64,000 bases of DNA from Enterococcus_C asini_A (GCF_031928785.1 NZ_JARQAL010000001.1), one strand, 5' to 3'. Numbered from the stretch's first letter, positions 49,052 to 59,373 are shown. Notes: generated by a model not told the origin, from the letters alone. Numbers and translations are program-made.

Positions 49052-50476
49052 ATGGAAAAGTTTTTCAAATTAAAGGAAAACAAAACAACAGTCTCCACTG
49101 AAATGATGGCAGGGGTGACGACTTTCTTTGCCATGAGTTATATCTTATTCGTCAATCCATCGATTTTGTCATTGTCCGGCATGCCTTTTCAGGCGGTATT
49201 TTTGGCAACCATTATCGCTTCTGTGATTGGGACATTAGTCATGGGGTTATTTGCAAACGTACCTTACGCCCAAGCACCGGGGATGGGCCTGAATGCCTTC
49301 TTTACTTATACAGTGGTTTTTGGGTTAGGTTATTCTTGGCAACAAGCATTGGCCATGGTCTTTATCTGTGGTTTGATCAATATCTTTATTACCGTTACTC
49401 GTATTCGTAAAATGATCATCCATGCCATTCCAGAAAGTTTGCAACACGCAATCGGTGGTGGGATTGGGATTTTCGTAGCTTATGTGGGGATTAAAAATGC
49501 CAATTTGTTAAACTTTACGGTAGAAAAAGCCAATATTTTATCTGGTGATGCAGAAACTAGTATACTAGCCAATGGTGGCATCGTACCAGCGTTAGCTAAC
49601 TTTAACAACCCAGGAGTTATTTTAGCAGTGATTGGCTTAGTCTTAACTACATTATTAGTAGTAAAAAATGTCAAAGGTGGCATTTTAATTGGAATTGTGG
49701 CTACGACGATTATTGGGATTTTTATGGGCGTGGTAGATCTTTCGGCTATTGATTGGAAAGCAAACTCTCTGGGCGCTTCTATTAATGAATTAGGGACTAC
49801 TTTTGGAGCGGCTTTTGGTAAAGAGGGGATGCAATCCTTGTTTGCCGATAGTTCAAAGATTCCTCAAGTCTTAATGACGATTATTGCCTTTAGTTTATCA
49901 GATACATTTGATACCATTGGTACTTTTATTGGAACAGGTCGCAGAACGGGAATCTTCTCCAAGGCCGACGAAGATGCGTTGGATGATAGCCGTGGTTTCA
50001 ACACGAAGATGGATCGGGCACTCTTTGCTGATGCGATTGCTACTTCTGTAGGAGCAATCGTGGGAACTTCAAACACAACAACTTATGTGGAATCTGCAGC
50101 GGGAATCGGTGCTGGGGGGCGGACTGGCTTGACCTCAGTAGTAGTAGCGGCACTCTTTGCATTGTCTAGCTTGTTCTCACCACTAATTTCAGTAGTACCA
50201 ACCCAAGCAACTGCACCTGCTCTAATTCTAGTCGGTGTGATGATGTTAGCTTCCTTTGCCGATATTAATTGGACAGATTTAGAAGAAGCAGTACCGGCAT
50301 TCTTCGCTTCTATCTTTATGGGACTTTGCTATAGCATTTCCTACGGGATTGCAGCCGGCTTTATCTTCTATACCTTGACTAAAACAGTGAAAGGCAAAGC
50401 TAAAGAAGTTTCGCCAATTATCTGGGTAGTGGATTTACTTTTCATTGCCAACTTTGTGATTTTAGCGATTCTATAA
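49052..50476 (+). CDS. NCS2/AzgA-type purine permease (guanine/hypoxanthine, PbuG-like)
   Basis: A 474-aa transporter with about 13-14 spans. AzgA-family motifs: AGVTTFFAMSYILFVNPSIL (N-terminus), APGMGLNAFFTYTVV, FSLSDTFDTIGTFIG and GTSNTTTYVESAAGIGAGGR. Proton-coupled uptake of hypoxanthine, guanine or adenine. RBS AAGGAGAG. Monocistronic. Confidence 0.9.
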   Translation: MEKFFKLKENKTTVSTEMMAGVTTFFAMSYILFVNPSILSLSGMPFQAVFLATIIASVIGTLVMGLFANVPYAQAPGMGLNAFFTYTVVFGLGYSWQQALAMVFICGLINIFITVTRIRKMIIHAIPESLQHAIGGGIGIFVAYVGIKNANLLNFTVEKANILSGDAETSILANGGIVPALANFNNPGVILAVIGLVLTTLLVVKNVKGGILIGIVATTIIGIFMGVVDLSAIDWKANSLGASINELGTTFGAAFGKEGMQSLFADSSKIPQVLMTIIAFSLSDTFDTIGTFIGTGRRTGIFSKADEDALDDSRGFNTKMDRALFADAIATSVGAIVGTSNTTTYVESAAGIGAGGRTGLTSVVVAALFALSSLFSPLISVVPTQATAPALILVGVMMLASFADINWTDLEEAVPAFFASIFMGLCYSISYGIAAGFIFYTLTKTVKGKAKEVSPIIWVVDLLFIANFVILAIL

Positions 50477-50489
50477 AATAATGAACAAG

Positions 50490-50527
50490 ACAGTTGTCCG
50501 CTTTCACTAGCAGACAACTGTTTTTTT
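50490..50527 (+). terminator. terminator of the purine permease gene
   Basis: ACAGTTGTC pairs with GACAACTGT, then seven T. Confidence 0.9.
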
Positions 50528-50603
50528 GTCGTTTTGCCCAAGGTCCAGAGTTTCCTCTTGTGAAAAAATAAGGTATAGTTAAATAGGAAAGAAGGGTTGA
50601 TAA

Positions 50604-51800
50604 ATGAAGATTGATTGGCGACGTAACCTATTGATTTCCTGGGTGGGCTGTTTTTTCACCGGGGCTAGCTTTAGTTTGGTTATGCCATTTATTCCATTGT
50701 ATATTGAACAACTGGGAACACCGAAAGATCAAATCGAGCTGTTTTCAGGCCTGGCAATCTCCGTTACAGCTCTAGCCTCAGCCATTGTCGCACCGATTTG
50801 GGGGAATTTAGCAGATCGCAAAGGGCGCCGTTTGATGATGATTCGAGCAGCGGTGGGGATGACCTTCACCATGGGCTCACTGGCCTTTGTGCCTAATGTG
50901 TACTGGCTGTTGTTTATGCGGTTTATGACGGGGATTTTATCAGGATACATCCCCAATGCCACAGCGTTAATCGCTTCTCAAGCACCTCGTGAAAAAAGCG
51001 GTTGGGCACTGGGAACTTTAGCAACTGGGGCAATTGCCGGTAATTTAATTGGACCTTCCATGGGCGGTGCGTTAGCTCAGTGGTTTGGTATGGAGAGTGT
51101 TTTTATCATTACCGGAACTGTGTTGTTGATTACCACGATTTTGACTATTACTTTGGTTAAAGAGGATTTTACACCAATCGCCAAAACGGAAATGGCTTCC
51201 ATGAAAGAAATCTTTAGTCAAATGGAGAATTTCCAAGTGTTAATCGGTTTGTTTGTGACTTCTTTGATTTTGCAAATCGGCATTACCAGTATCAGTCCAA
51301 TTTTAACCTTGTATATTCGGGATTTAAGTGGCAATAGTGGCAATGTTTTGTTTGTCAGTGGTTTGATTGTTTCCATTTCCGGGGTGTCAGCAATTTTATC
51401 TTCTCCAAGTTTAGGGAAGATTGGCGATCGAATTGGTAATCACAAAGTTCTGCTCTTTGGTTTGGTGCTCTCTTTATTGTGTTTCATTCCCATGGGGTTT
51501 GTAAAAACGCCTTTTCAATTAGGTGTGTTGCGGTTTTTACTAGGATTTTCTACGGGAGCTTTGACGCCCTCTATTAATACTTTGATCAATAAGATTACTC
51601 CAGCAGCGGGAGTTAGTCGGGTCTATAGTTACAATCAGATGTTCCAAAATTTTGGTCAGGTCCTAGGGCCTATGGTAGGTTCTACGGTAGCCCACAGTAT
51701 GGGGTATCCAGCGGTATTTTGGGTGACTAGCGGCTTTGTTTTAATCAACATCTGTTTATCATTGTTTAATTTCCGTAAAAACATGCACAATCCAATTTAA
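50604..51800 (+). CDS. MFS multidrug efflux transporter (DHA1-type)
   Basis: A 398-aa protein with 12 spans. Motif A is GNLADRKGRRLMMI in the loop after TM2, with a similar GKIGDRIGNHKVLL in the second half; motif C is GTLATGAIAGNLIGPSMGG after TM4/5. This is the pattern of PmrA/NorA-type drug:H+ antiporters. The substrate is unknown. RBS GAAGGG. Confidence 0.87.
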   Translation: MKIDWRRNLLISWVGCFFTGASFSLVMPFIPLYIEQLGTPKDQIELFSGLAISVTALASAIVAPIWGNLADRKGRRLMMIRAAVGMTFTMGSLAFVPNVYWLLFMRFMTGILSGYIPNATALIASQAPREKSGWALGTLATGAIAGNLIGPSMGGALAQWFGMESVFIITGTVLLITTILTITLVKEDFTPIAKTEMASMKEIFSQMENFQVLIGLFVTSLILQIGITSISPILTLYIRDLSGNSGNVLFVSGLIVSISGVSAILSSPSLGKIGDRIGNHKVLLFGLVLSLLCFIPMGFVKTPFQLGVLRFLLGFSTGALTPSINTLINKITPAAGVSRVYSYNQMFQNFGQVLGPMVGSTVAHSMGYPAVFWVTSGFVLINICLSLFNFRKNMHNPI

Positions 51801-51811
51801 TTTGAAATCAC

Positions 51812-51849
51812 AAAAAAACCAGTTACAATAAGTTCGTAACTGGTTTTTT
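51812..51849. terminator. bidirectional terminator
   Basis: AACCAGTTAC pairs with GTAACTGGTT, with A and T runs on either side. Confidence 0.85.
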
Positions 51850-51863
51850 CTGTGAGCATTTGT

Positions 51864-52043
51864 TTATTGCACCGATTCTTTTGGGGGTGCGATTGTGCCC
51901 AAGATAATGACAATCACACCGACAATCAATGAAAAAATGGTTGTCAGTTGAAAATCATAAGGAGCACCGATTAGGGCATTACCTAAATAGCCAACGACTT
52001 GGCCTAGAATAAAAGCCCAAAACAAGGTAATGATGTATTTCAT
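51864..52043 (-). CDS. DUF2929 (YjzD-like) small membrane protein
   Basis: A 59-aa protein with two membrane spans (about 3-21 and 31-51), starting MKYIITLFWAFILGQVVGYL and ending APPKESVQ. The opening matches the small DUF2929/YjzD family. The ATG at 52043 follows AGAGGTGCC; a longer frame from 52079 has no better RBS. Convergent with the MFS gene, divergent from dnaE. Function unknown. Confidence 0.8.
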   Translation of the reverse strand: MKYIITLFWAFILGQVVGYLGNALIGAPYDFQLTTIFSLIVGVIVIILGTIAPPKESVQ

Positions 52044-52144
52044 ATAAGGCACCTCTTTTCTAGGGGAATCTTTCGACATCAGTTTACCACAAACTCTACA
52101 GAAGTAAAGAAAACAATGACTGTAAATTTTCTGGAGGTATTTTC

Positions 52145-55100
52145 ATGAGCTTTCCTCAACTTTATACAACGACAGCTTTTTCCTTGTTGCAAAGTACCGT
52201 AGCAATTGATTGCTATGTGGCAAAAGGGAAAGAATTGGGCTATCAAACACTGGGTATTTGTGATCGGAATGTACTAACAGGTGCCGTAGCTTTTTATCAA
52301 GCTTGCCTTGTGGCTGATATCCAGCCGATTATTGGCCTGCATTTGGATTACTATTCTCCAGTGCAAGAAGAGGAAAATGAACTTTTGCTCTTTGCTAAAA
52401 ATCAAGCAGGTTATGAACAGTTAATCTTACTTTCCAGTCAAAAAGAACTGACGGGGCAAGTGCGTTTAGAGGATTTTGCTCCTTATGATCAAATCATCGG
52501 CATCTTTCCCAAGCGCAATGAGTTAAGCTATTTAGCCCAAGTTCACCCGGAACGTCTAGAAGCACGCTATCAGGAATTATCTGCTTTGTTCCCCCGTCTT
52601 TATCTAGGACAGAGCTTAGACGAAGAAAATCCTCTGAAAAAATGGGCAAAAGAACACAATCTGCCAAGTTTTGCTTTAATGGAAGTGGCGGGGTTAGAAG
52701 CTAGCGAATTAGAAGCTGTGGCAGTTATGGAACATATTAAAAATGGCAGTCAAATTGCAGACTTACAAGAGTTGGAATTAATTCAAGGAAATTATTTGCG
52801 CAGTGAGTCTAGTGTGAAGCAAAGTTTTTTAGAAAGCTATCCTGAAGCTTTAAATCACGCCCAAAATTTTGTAGCCGAGTGTCATTGGGAGTTGCCATTA
52901 CATCAAAAACTTTATCCTAGCTATCCGCTAGCTTCAGGCAGTGCGGGAGATTATTTGCGTAAGCTTTGTGAAGAGGCTTTGCCAAGGCGAGTTGCCCAAG
53001 TGAGTGATGTCTATCAAAAACGACTAGACTATGAGCTTTCAGTAATTCATCAAATGGGCTTTGATGATTATTTTCTGATTGTTTGGGATGTGATGGACTT
53101 TGCTCATCAGAACCAAATTGTCACAGGGGCAGGCCGGGGATCTGCGGCAGGGTCCTTAGTAGCTTACGTTTTAGCGATTACCGATGTGGATCCTATCGAA
53201 TACGAGCTCCTCTTTGAACGTTTCTTAAATCCGGAACGCTATACTATGCCAGATATTGATTTGGATATTCCAGACAATCGGCGAGAAGAAGTCTTGCATT
53301 ATGTTCAGCAAAAATACGGCAAGTTGCGCATGGCGCAAATTGCCACATTTGGCACTATGGCGGCTAAAATGGTCTTGAGAGATGTGGCCCGCGTTTTCGG
53401 CTTGTCCCAATCAGAGGCCAATCGCTGGTCAAAAGCCATCCCTAATAAATTGAAGATTACGTTAAAAGAAGCCTATGAAACTGCGCCAATCTTGCGGGAT
53501 TTAGTGCAACAAAGCCCTAAAAATAAGCGGCTGTTTCAAATTGCCCTACTTTTAGAAGGTCTGCCTCGCCACGTCTCCACCCATGCGGCTGGGGTCGTGA
53601 TCTGTGATCGGGATTTGACAGAGTTGATACCTTTACAAGCTGGGGCGGAGGATATTAATCTAACTCAGTTCACTATGAACGATGTGGAAACCATTGGCTT
53701 ATTGAAAATGGATTTTTTAGGGCTGCGAAATTTGTCAATTATTGACAATACTTTACAAGGAATCAAAAAAGTGACGGGCAAAACTTTTTCTCAAAAAGAG
53801 ATTCCGCTAAACGATCCTAAGACGATTGATTTGTTTCAAAAAGGAGATACTTCTGGGGTTTTCCAATTTGAATCAGCGGGGATTCGTAATGTTTTGCGGC
53901 GGTTAGGTCCAGAAAATATAGAAGAAATTGCCGCAGTCAATGCCTTGTATCGTCCGGGACCGATGCAAAATATCGAACATTATATTCAGCGGAAAAAAGG
54001 TAAGGAAGCGGTCAGTTACCCTGATGACAGCTTGAAAGACATCTTGCAAAATACTTACGGCATCATGGTCTATCAAGAACAAGTCATGCAAGTAGCCGCT
54101 AAGATGGCCGGCTTTTCATTAGGACAAGCGGATATTTTACGACGAGCAATCGGCAAAAAGAAAAAAGAAGCTCTCGATGAACAACGGGAAAACTTTGTTA
54201 CTGGTTCAGTAGCGCAAGGCTATCAAGCAGCCAAGGCCAACCAAGTCTATGATTATATCGAACGCTTTGCCGATTATGGTTTTAACAGAGCCCATGCCTT
54301 TGCTTATTCTTTTGTGGGCTTCCAAATGGGCTTTTTAAAAGTCCATTATCCTGGGCCTTTTTTTGCGGCCGTGCTTCGTTCCACTAAAAGTAACCCAGCA
54401 AAGGTCAAAGAGTACTTAGCCGAGGCTAAAAAACGAGGAATTTCCATTTTACCACCAGATATTAATCAAAGTAGCTACGGTTTTGTCTTGACTCAAATCA
54501 ATCAAATTCGCTTTGGGTTAGGGAGTATTAAAGGCATTCGGCGGGATTTTATTGCGGCTATTGTGGAAGAGCGCAAAAGCTCTGGACCATTTACTTCATT
54601 AGATAATTTCTTGTATCGCATTGACAGCAAGTGGCGTAAACAAGAGCTCTTACTACCTTTAATTGAAGTAGGTGCTTTTGACACTTTGGATCCGAAAAGA
54701 AGACAGTTGGCCAGTGATCTAGAAGGAAAAATTCAAAACATCCAATACAGCGGGGGGAGTTTAGATTTATTGGATTTAATGACTTTAAAAGTCCATGATA
54801 TTCGGGAATATACTCTAGAAGAACGCTTGAACTTAGAGGAGCAGTACTTAGGCGTCTATCTTTCAGGACATCCAGCTGAGAAATACCAGTTACTTGCCCA
54901 ACGTTTGCAAATTATCAGTATTACAGAGCTAGTTCCTGAAGAAAAAGTTCGGTTACTGTTCTACGTGCGAAATATTCGCGAAATTCGCACCAAAAAAGGA
55001 GATTTAATGGCCTTTGTGGAAGGTAATGACCCTTCTGGGGAGTTATCTGTTACTTTGTTTCCTGATTTGTATCGGCGGGTGCGACAAACATTTCAAATCG

Positions 55101-55438
55101 GGGATGTCTTATATTTGGAAGGAAAAGTGGAAGTGAGCAAGTACAATGGCGAGTTGCAATTGATTGCCAATGAATTAAATCAAGCTGAAGTCTTGCAACA
55201 GCAAATGACAGAAGAAACTTGCTACTTACGCATTTCTCCGGAACAGGAAAATCCTGCTCAAATGGCAACTTTGTATCAACTGATTCAAGAGCATCCAGGA
55301 GCGATACCGGTGATATTGGTCTATGTCAAATCAGGAGTTAAAAAAATTCTTTCTCCAGAATATATGGTTGAAAATACAGAGGAGCTCCAAGAGGAACTAA
55401 GGCAGCTCTTGGGTTCGGCAAATGTTGTCTTTAAATAG
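52145..55438 (+). CDS. dnaE: DNA polymerase III alpha subunit DnaE
   Basis: The 1097-aa C-family polymerase that, in Firmicutes, extends RNA primers on the lagging strand beside PolC. Domains in order: PHP-like (1-260), palm with the catalytic Asp pair in MPDIDLDIPDNRREEV (about 372-387), thumb/fingers (FNRAHAFAYSFVGFQMGFLK), HhH (about 790-860) and OB fold (about 950-1030). In the PHP domain the first metal motif reads LYTTTAFSLL and the second ICDRNVLTG instead of HxHxxxS and TDHxxxxG, so this proofreading-type site is lost. Own promoter region upstream; followed by pfkA. Confidence 0.96.
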   Translation: MSFPQLYTTTAFSLLQSTVAIDCYVAKGKELGYQTLGICDRNVLTGAVAFYQACLVADIQPIIGLHLDYYSPVQEEENELLLFAKNQAGYEQLILLSSQKELTGQVRLEDFAPYDQIIGIFPKRNELSYLAQVHPERLEARYQELSALFPRLYLGQSLDEENPLKKWAKEHNLPSFALMEVAGLEASELEAVAVMEHIKNGSQIADLQELELIQGNYLRSESSVKQSFLESYPEALNHAQNFVAECHWELPLHQKLYPSYPLASGSAGDYLRKLCEEALPRRVAQVSDVYQKRLDYELSVIHQMGFDDYFLIVWDVMDFAHQNQIVTGAGRGSAAGSLVAYVLAITDVDPIEYELLFERFLNPERYTMPDIDLDIPDNRREEVLHYVQQKYGKLRMAQIATFGTMAAKMVLRDVARVFGLSQSEANRWSKAIPNKLKITLKEAYETAPILRDLVQQSPKNKRLFQIALLLEGLPRHVSTHAAGVVICDRDLTELIPLQAGAEDINLTQFTMNDVETIGLLKMDFLGLRNLSIIDNTLQGIKKVTGKTFSQKEIPLNDPKTIDLFQKGDTSGVFQFESAGIRNVLRRLGPENIEEIAAVNALYRPGPMQNIEHYIQRKKGKEAVSYPDDSLKDILQNTYGIMVYQEQVMQVAAKMAGFSLGQADILRRAIGKKKKEALDEQRENFVTGSVAQGYQAAKANQVYDYIERFADYGFNRAHAFAYSFVGFQMGFLKVHYPGPFFAAVLRSTKSNPAKVKEYLAEAKKRGISILPPDINQSSYGFVLTQINQIRFGLGSIKGIRRDFIAAIVEERKSSGPFTSLDNFLYRIDSKWRKQELLLPLIEVGAFDTLDPKRRQLASDLEGKIQNIQYSGGSLDLLDLMTLKVHDIREYTLEERLNLEEQYLGVYLSGHPAEKYQLLAQRLQIISITELVPEEKVRLLFYVRNIREIRTKKGDLMAFVEGNDPSGELSVTLFPDLYRRVRQTFQIGDVLYLEGKVEVSKYNGELQLIANELNQAEVLQQQMTEETCYLRISPEQENPAQMATLYQLIQEHPGAIPVILVYVKSGVKKILSPEYMVENTEELQEELRQLLGSANVVFK

Positions 55439-55610
55439 CTTACAAGCTGTTTTCAGTAAATATTACCCTTTGTTTTCATCTTTTTCAAAATATTCCTCGA
55501 ATCTCAAGACATTTCCTGCTTTTAATGGTAAAATAGAAATCGTGGTTAATGCCGTATAGGTATAACTAGTTAGAACCGAACAAACGACATTTTAATGAGG
55601 TGAAAGGTTA

Positions 55611-56573
55611 ATGAAACGCATCGGAATCTTGACCAGTGGCGGAGACGCACCTGGGATGAACGCGGCGATTCGCGCCGTTGTCCGTAAAGGGATTTATGAC
55701 GGACTGGAAGTCTATGGAATTAATTATGGTTTTGCTGGCTTAGTTGCTGGAGACATCCGTCGCTTAGACGTGGCAGATGTTGGGGATAAAATTCAACGTG
55801 GTGGTACTTTCTTGTATTCCGCTCGTTACCCTGAGTTTGCTACTGAAGAAGGGCAATTAAAAGGTATCGAACAATTGAAGAAATTCGGCATTGAAGGTTT
55901 AGTTGTCATTGGTGGCGATGGTTCTTACCATGGCGCTATGGCATTGACCCGTCGCGGTTTCCCTGCAATTGGCGTACCAGGAACGATTGACAATGATATT
56001 CCAGGTACTGATTTTACCGTTGGCTTTGATACAGCAATCAACACTGTCTTGGAATCTCTTGACCGGATTCGAGACACGGCAACTTCTCACGTGCGGACAT
56101 TTGTCATTGAAGTAATGGGCCGTGGCGCTGGCGACATCGCTTTATGGTCTGGGGTTGCTGGTGGTGCGGATGAAATCATCATCCCTGAACATGACTTTGA
56201 TATGGAAGTCGTTGCAAAACGCATTCAAGAAGGTCGGGATCGTGGCAAGAAACATTGCTTGATCATCTTGGCTGAAGGCGTTATGGGCGGAAATGAATTT
56301 GCCGAAAAACTTGCCACATATGGTGATTTCCATACACGGGTTTCCATTTTAGGCCACGTGGTTCGTGGCGGTTCTCCAAGCGCGCGAGACCGGGTCTTGG
56401 CTTCTAAATTTGGCGCTTATGCTGTGGAATTATTGGAAGAAGGCAAAGGCGGACTTTGCATTGGAATGTTGGATAACAAAGTGGTTGCAGCGGATATTAT
56501 TGATACTTTGGAAAACAACAAACACCGTCCAGACCTTTCTCTTTATGAATTGAACCAACAATTGTCATTTTAG
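55611..56573 (+). CDS. pfkA: 6-phosphofructokinase
   Basis: ATP-dependent phosphorylation of fructose 6-phosphate, the committed glycolytic step. The 320-aa length is standard. ATP site LTSGGDAPGMNAAIRA, GGDGSYHGA, catalytic PGTIDNDIPGTD, substrate site VIEVMGRGAGDIA and GHVVRGGSPSARDR. RBS GAGGTGAAAGG. A promoter-like AAGACA..TAAAAT (17-base spacer) is seen before the leader at about 55507-55535. Strong codon bias. Forms an operon with pyk. Confidence 0.97.
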   Translation: MKRIGILTSGGDAPGMNAAIRAVVRKGIYDGLEVYGINYGFAGLVAGDIRRLDVADVGDKIQRGGTFLYSARYPEFATEEGQLKGIEQLKKFGIEGLVVIGGDGSYHGAMALTRRGFPAIGVPGTIDNDIPGTDFTVGFDTAINTVLESLDRIRDTATSHVRTFVIEVMGRGAGDIALWSGVAGGADEIIIPEHDFDMEVVAKRIQEGRDRGKKHCLIILAEGVMGGNEFAEKLATYGDFHTRVSILGHVVRGGSPSARDRVLASKFGAYAVELLEEGKGGLCIGMLDNKVVAADIIDTLENNKHRPDLSLYELNQQLSF

Positions 56574-56643
56574 AGCAACACAATTACCGTTAAAAAAGGG
56601 CTTTTCCTAGCTTTTTTAAATAAATGAATAGGAGCGTTCAGTA

Positions 56644-58410
56644 ATGAAAAAAACAAAGATCGTTAGTACATTAGGACCAGCAAGTAATAACTTAGAAACT
56701 ATCTCTAAACTTATCGAATCCGGAGCAAATGTTTTCCGCTTTAACTTCTCTCATGGTGACCATGAAGAACAATTAGGCCGTATGACACTGGTTCATGAAG
56801 CAGTTAAGAAAACTGGTAAAGATGTCGGGATCTTACTTGATACAAAAGGTGCTGAAATTCGGACAACCGTTCAAGGAACAGATTCAGGTAAAATCGAATT
56901 TGAAATTGGCGATATCGTGCGTATTTCTATGGACTCTGAACATGTAGGCTCAAAAGAAAAAATCGCTGTTACTTACCCAGGCTTGTTCGACGACGTTCAC
57001 GTAGGCGGACATATCTTGTTTGATGATGGCTTAATCGACATGAAGATCATCGAAAAAGATGAAGCAACTAAAGAACTAGTTACTGAAGTTCAAAATGCTG
57101 GTTTGCTTGGTTCTCGTAAAGGGGTTAATGCTCCTGGCGTATCCATTAGCTTGCCTGGTATTACTGAAAAAGATGCAGACGATATTCGTTTCGGTTGCGA
57201 CAATGACATTGACTACATTGCTGCTTCATTCGTGCGTAAAGCACAAGACGTTTTAGATATCCGTGAAATCTTAGAAGAAAAGAACATGACGCATGTTCAA
57301 ATCATCTCTAAAATCGAATCTCAAGAAGGTATCGACAATGTAGATGAAATTCTAAAAGTTTCTGATGGTATCATGGTGGCTCGTGGGGACATGGGTGTTG
57401 AAATCCCTGCAGAAGAAGTACCAATGGTTCAAAAAATGATCATCAAAAAATGTAACGCTGCTGGTAAAGTAGTTGTTACCGCTACTCAAATGTTAGAATC
57501 TATGCAACAAAATCCACGTCCTACACGGGCAGAAGCTTCTGACGTTGCCAATGCTGTCTTCGATGGTACAGATGCAACCATGTTATCTGGTGAATCTGCA
57601 AATGGTGACTACCCAGTAGAATCTGTTGCGACAATGGCTCGGATTGACATGGAAGCTGAAAAAGCATTGCAAGAACTAGGTACTTTCCAAATTAACGAAT
57701 TCGACAAAACAGATGTAACTGAAACCATCGGGATTGCCGTAGCTCGTGCTGCGAAAAACCTAGGTGTTAAAACAATCGTTGCAGCAACCGAATCTGGTCA
57801 CACTGCACGGATGATTTCTAAATACCGTCCAGATGCTGATATCTTGGCAGTAACTTTTGATGAACGCACAAAACGTGGTTTGATGTTGAACTGGGGCGTA
57901 TTCCCAACAGTTGCTGAAAAACCTTCAACAACGGATGAAATGTTCGATTTAGCAACGAAAAAAGCCGTTGAATTAGGTTTTGCTAAAGAAGGCGACTTAA
58001 TCTTGATCACAGCTGGTGTTCCAGTTGGCGAACGGGGAACGACTAACGTTATGAAGATCCAATTAATCGGCTCTAAATTATTAGAAGCTCAAGGCGTTGG
58101 TGAAAAAACAGTTGTTGCAAACGCAGTTGTTGCAAAATCAGCTAAAGAAGCTGTAGCAAAAGCAAAAGACGGTATGGTATTGGTTGTTCCAACAACTGAT
58201 AAAGAATACATGCCAGCCTTTGAAAAAGCGGCTGCTGTCATCGTTGAAGAAGGCGGTTTGACTTCTCATGCTGCGGTTGTAGGGATTGCTAAAGATATCC
58301 CAGTTATCGTAGGTGCAGCTGACGCAACTACTAAGATCGAAGACGGTGAATTGGTAACTGTTGACCCTCGTCGTGGGATTGTTTACCGTGGCGAAACAAC
58401 TGCTATCTAA
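56644..58410 (+). CDS. pyk: pyruvate kinase with C-terminal PEP-utiliser-like domain
   Basis: A 588-aa enzyme. The barrel has KTKIVSTLGPAS, FNFSHGDHEEQ, LDTKGAEIRT, the catalytic/metal block ISKIESQEGIDN and MVARGDMGVEIP, TATQMLESM. The allosteric C domain covers about 340-475. An extra domain (about 485-588) contains EEGGLTSHAAVVGIAKDIPV, the His-swivel motif of PEP-utilising enzymes; this extension is normal in bacilli and enterococci. 70 bases after pfkA, no terminator between. Confidence 0.97.
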   Translation: MKKTKIVSTLGPASNNLETISKLIESGANVFRFNFSHGDHEEQLGRMTLVHEAVKKTGKDVGILLDTKGAEIRTTVQGTDSGKIEFEIGDIVRISMDSEHVGSKEKIAVTYPGLFDDVHVGGHILFDDGLIDMKIIEKDEATKELVTEVQNAGLLGSRKGVNAPGVSISLPGITEKDADDIRFGCDNDIDYIAASFVRKAQDVLDIREILEEKNMTHVQIISKIESQEGIDNVDEILKVSDGIMVARGDMGVEIPAEEVPMVQKMIIKKCNAAGKVVVTATQMLESMQQNPRPTRAEASDVANAVFDGTDATMLSGESANGDYPVESVATMARIDMEAEKALQELGTFQINEFDKTDVTETIGIAVARAAKNLGVKTIVAATESGHTARMISKYRPDADILAVTFDERTKRGLMLNWGVFPTVAEKPSTTDEMFDLATKKAVELGFAKEGDLILITAGVPVGERGTTNVMKIQLIGSKLLEAQGVGEKTVVANAVVAKSAKEAVAKAKDGMVLVVPTTDKEYMPAFEKAAAVIVEEGGLTSHAAVVGIAKDIPVIVGAADATTKIEDGELVTVDPRRGIVYRGETTAI

Positions 58411-58432
58411 TTGAATCAATTCTGATTGATAG

Positions 58433-58467
58433 AGGCAGCCGCTATTTTGTGATGGCGGCTGCCTTTC
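58433..58467 (+). terminator. terminator of pfkA-pyk
   Basis: AGGCAGCCGC pairs with GCGGCTGCCT, followed by TTTCTG; the T-run is short but the stem is strong. Confidence 0.8.
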
Positions 58468-58572
58468 TGTCTGATGTAGGATTTACCAGTTTGAAAATGG
58501 TGTCAAGAAAATTTCATTGACAAAGGTTTTATGCCCCTGTATAATAGCTTTTGTTGCTTAGAGGTGATGAAT

Positions 58573-59136
58573 ATGAGATGGTCTTTACAAGAATTGCGAA
58601 AATATCAAGAAAGTGGTTTGTCCTTTGAAGAGCAGTTGGATCTTACTCAACAGCTGAAAGAACGGGACAAGCAAATCCTTGATGCCAAATCTGTAGAGGT
58701 AGTAGGAACGATTACGATAGACAGCTACGGCTATTTATTGAATTATAGGCTCAAGACCGTTTTGACCTTGCCTTCTTCCCGTAGCCTAGAACCGGTGGAC
58801 TTTCCATTGGATGTTGCGGTAACAGAACAGTTTGTAACCAAAGAGCAGTTTGCACAAGCGTCAGAGGCGATGCCAGAATATGAAATTTTACTTCTGGAAG
58901 GCCAGACCTTGGATGTGGTGGAATCCGTGATTGACAATATCTTATTGCATATTCCATTACAGGTATTAACCAAAGCAGAAAAAAGCGGCCAAGCCTTGCC
59001 AAAAGGTCAAGATTGGGAAGTTATTTCTGAAGAAGAATACCACCAACAACAAGACGCAACGGCAACAACGATCGATCCTCGTCTTGCCAAATTATCCCAG
59101 CTATTGGAGGAAACTTCAGAAGAGGATAATCAGTAA
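58573..59136 (+). CDS. DUF177 / YceD-family protein
   Basis: A 187-aa protein starting MRWSLQELRKYQESGLSFEE. The DUF177 family usually precedes rpmF and is linked to 23S rRNA/L32 metabolism. The pattern YGYLLNYRLKTVLTLPSSRS then PVDFPLD fits; the tail ends in a conserved DPRLAKLSQLLE. The cysteines sometimes seen in the family are absent. The ATG at 58573 follows GAGGTGATGA; another ATG at 58567 overlaps the RBS. Confidence 0.85.
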   Translation: MRWSLQELRKYQESGLSFEEQLDLTQQLKERDKQILDAKSVEVVGTITIDSYGYLLNYRLKTVLTLPSSRSLEPVDFPLDVAVTEQFVTKEQFAQASEAMPEYEILLLEGQTLDVVESVIDNILLHIPLQVLTKAEKSGQALPKGQDWEVISEEEYHQQQDATATTIDPRLAKLSQLLEETSEEDNQ

Positions 59137-59193
59137 GATTGGAATAAATTTCGGGCTTAACCCCGTGTCGAACACAAGGAGGTGTATTGAGCA

Positions 59194-59373
59194 ATGGCAG
59201 TACCAGCTAGAAAAACTTCGAAAGCGAAGAAAAACAAACGTCGCACTCATTACAAATTGACGATTAACGGTTTGAACGAATGTCCAAACTGTGGTGAATT
59301 GAAAAAAAGCCACCACGTATGCGCAAACTGCGGCTACTACGATGGCAAAGATGTGACTACAAAAGAAGCATAA
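59194..59373 (+). CDS. rpmF: 50S ribosomal protein L32
   Basis: A 59-aa protein beginning MAVPARKTSKAKKNKRRTHY. It has the zinc-ribbon cysteines in CPNCGELKKSHHVCANCG, so it is the zinc-binding form. RBS AAGGAGGTG. It follows the DUF177 gene, the classic yceD-rpmF pair, and ends at a strong terminator. Confidence 0.96.
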   Translation: MAVPARKTSKAKKNKRRTHYKLTINGLNECPNCGELKKSHHVCANCGYYDGKDVTTKEA

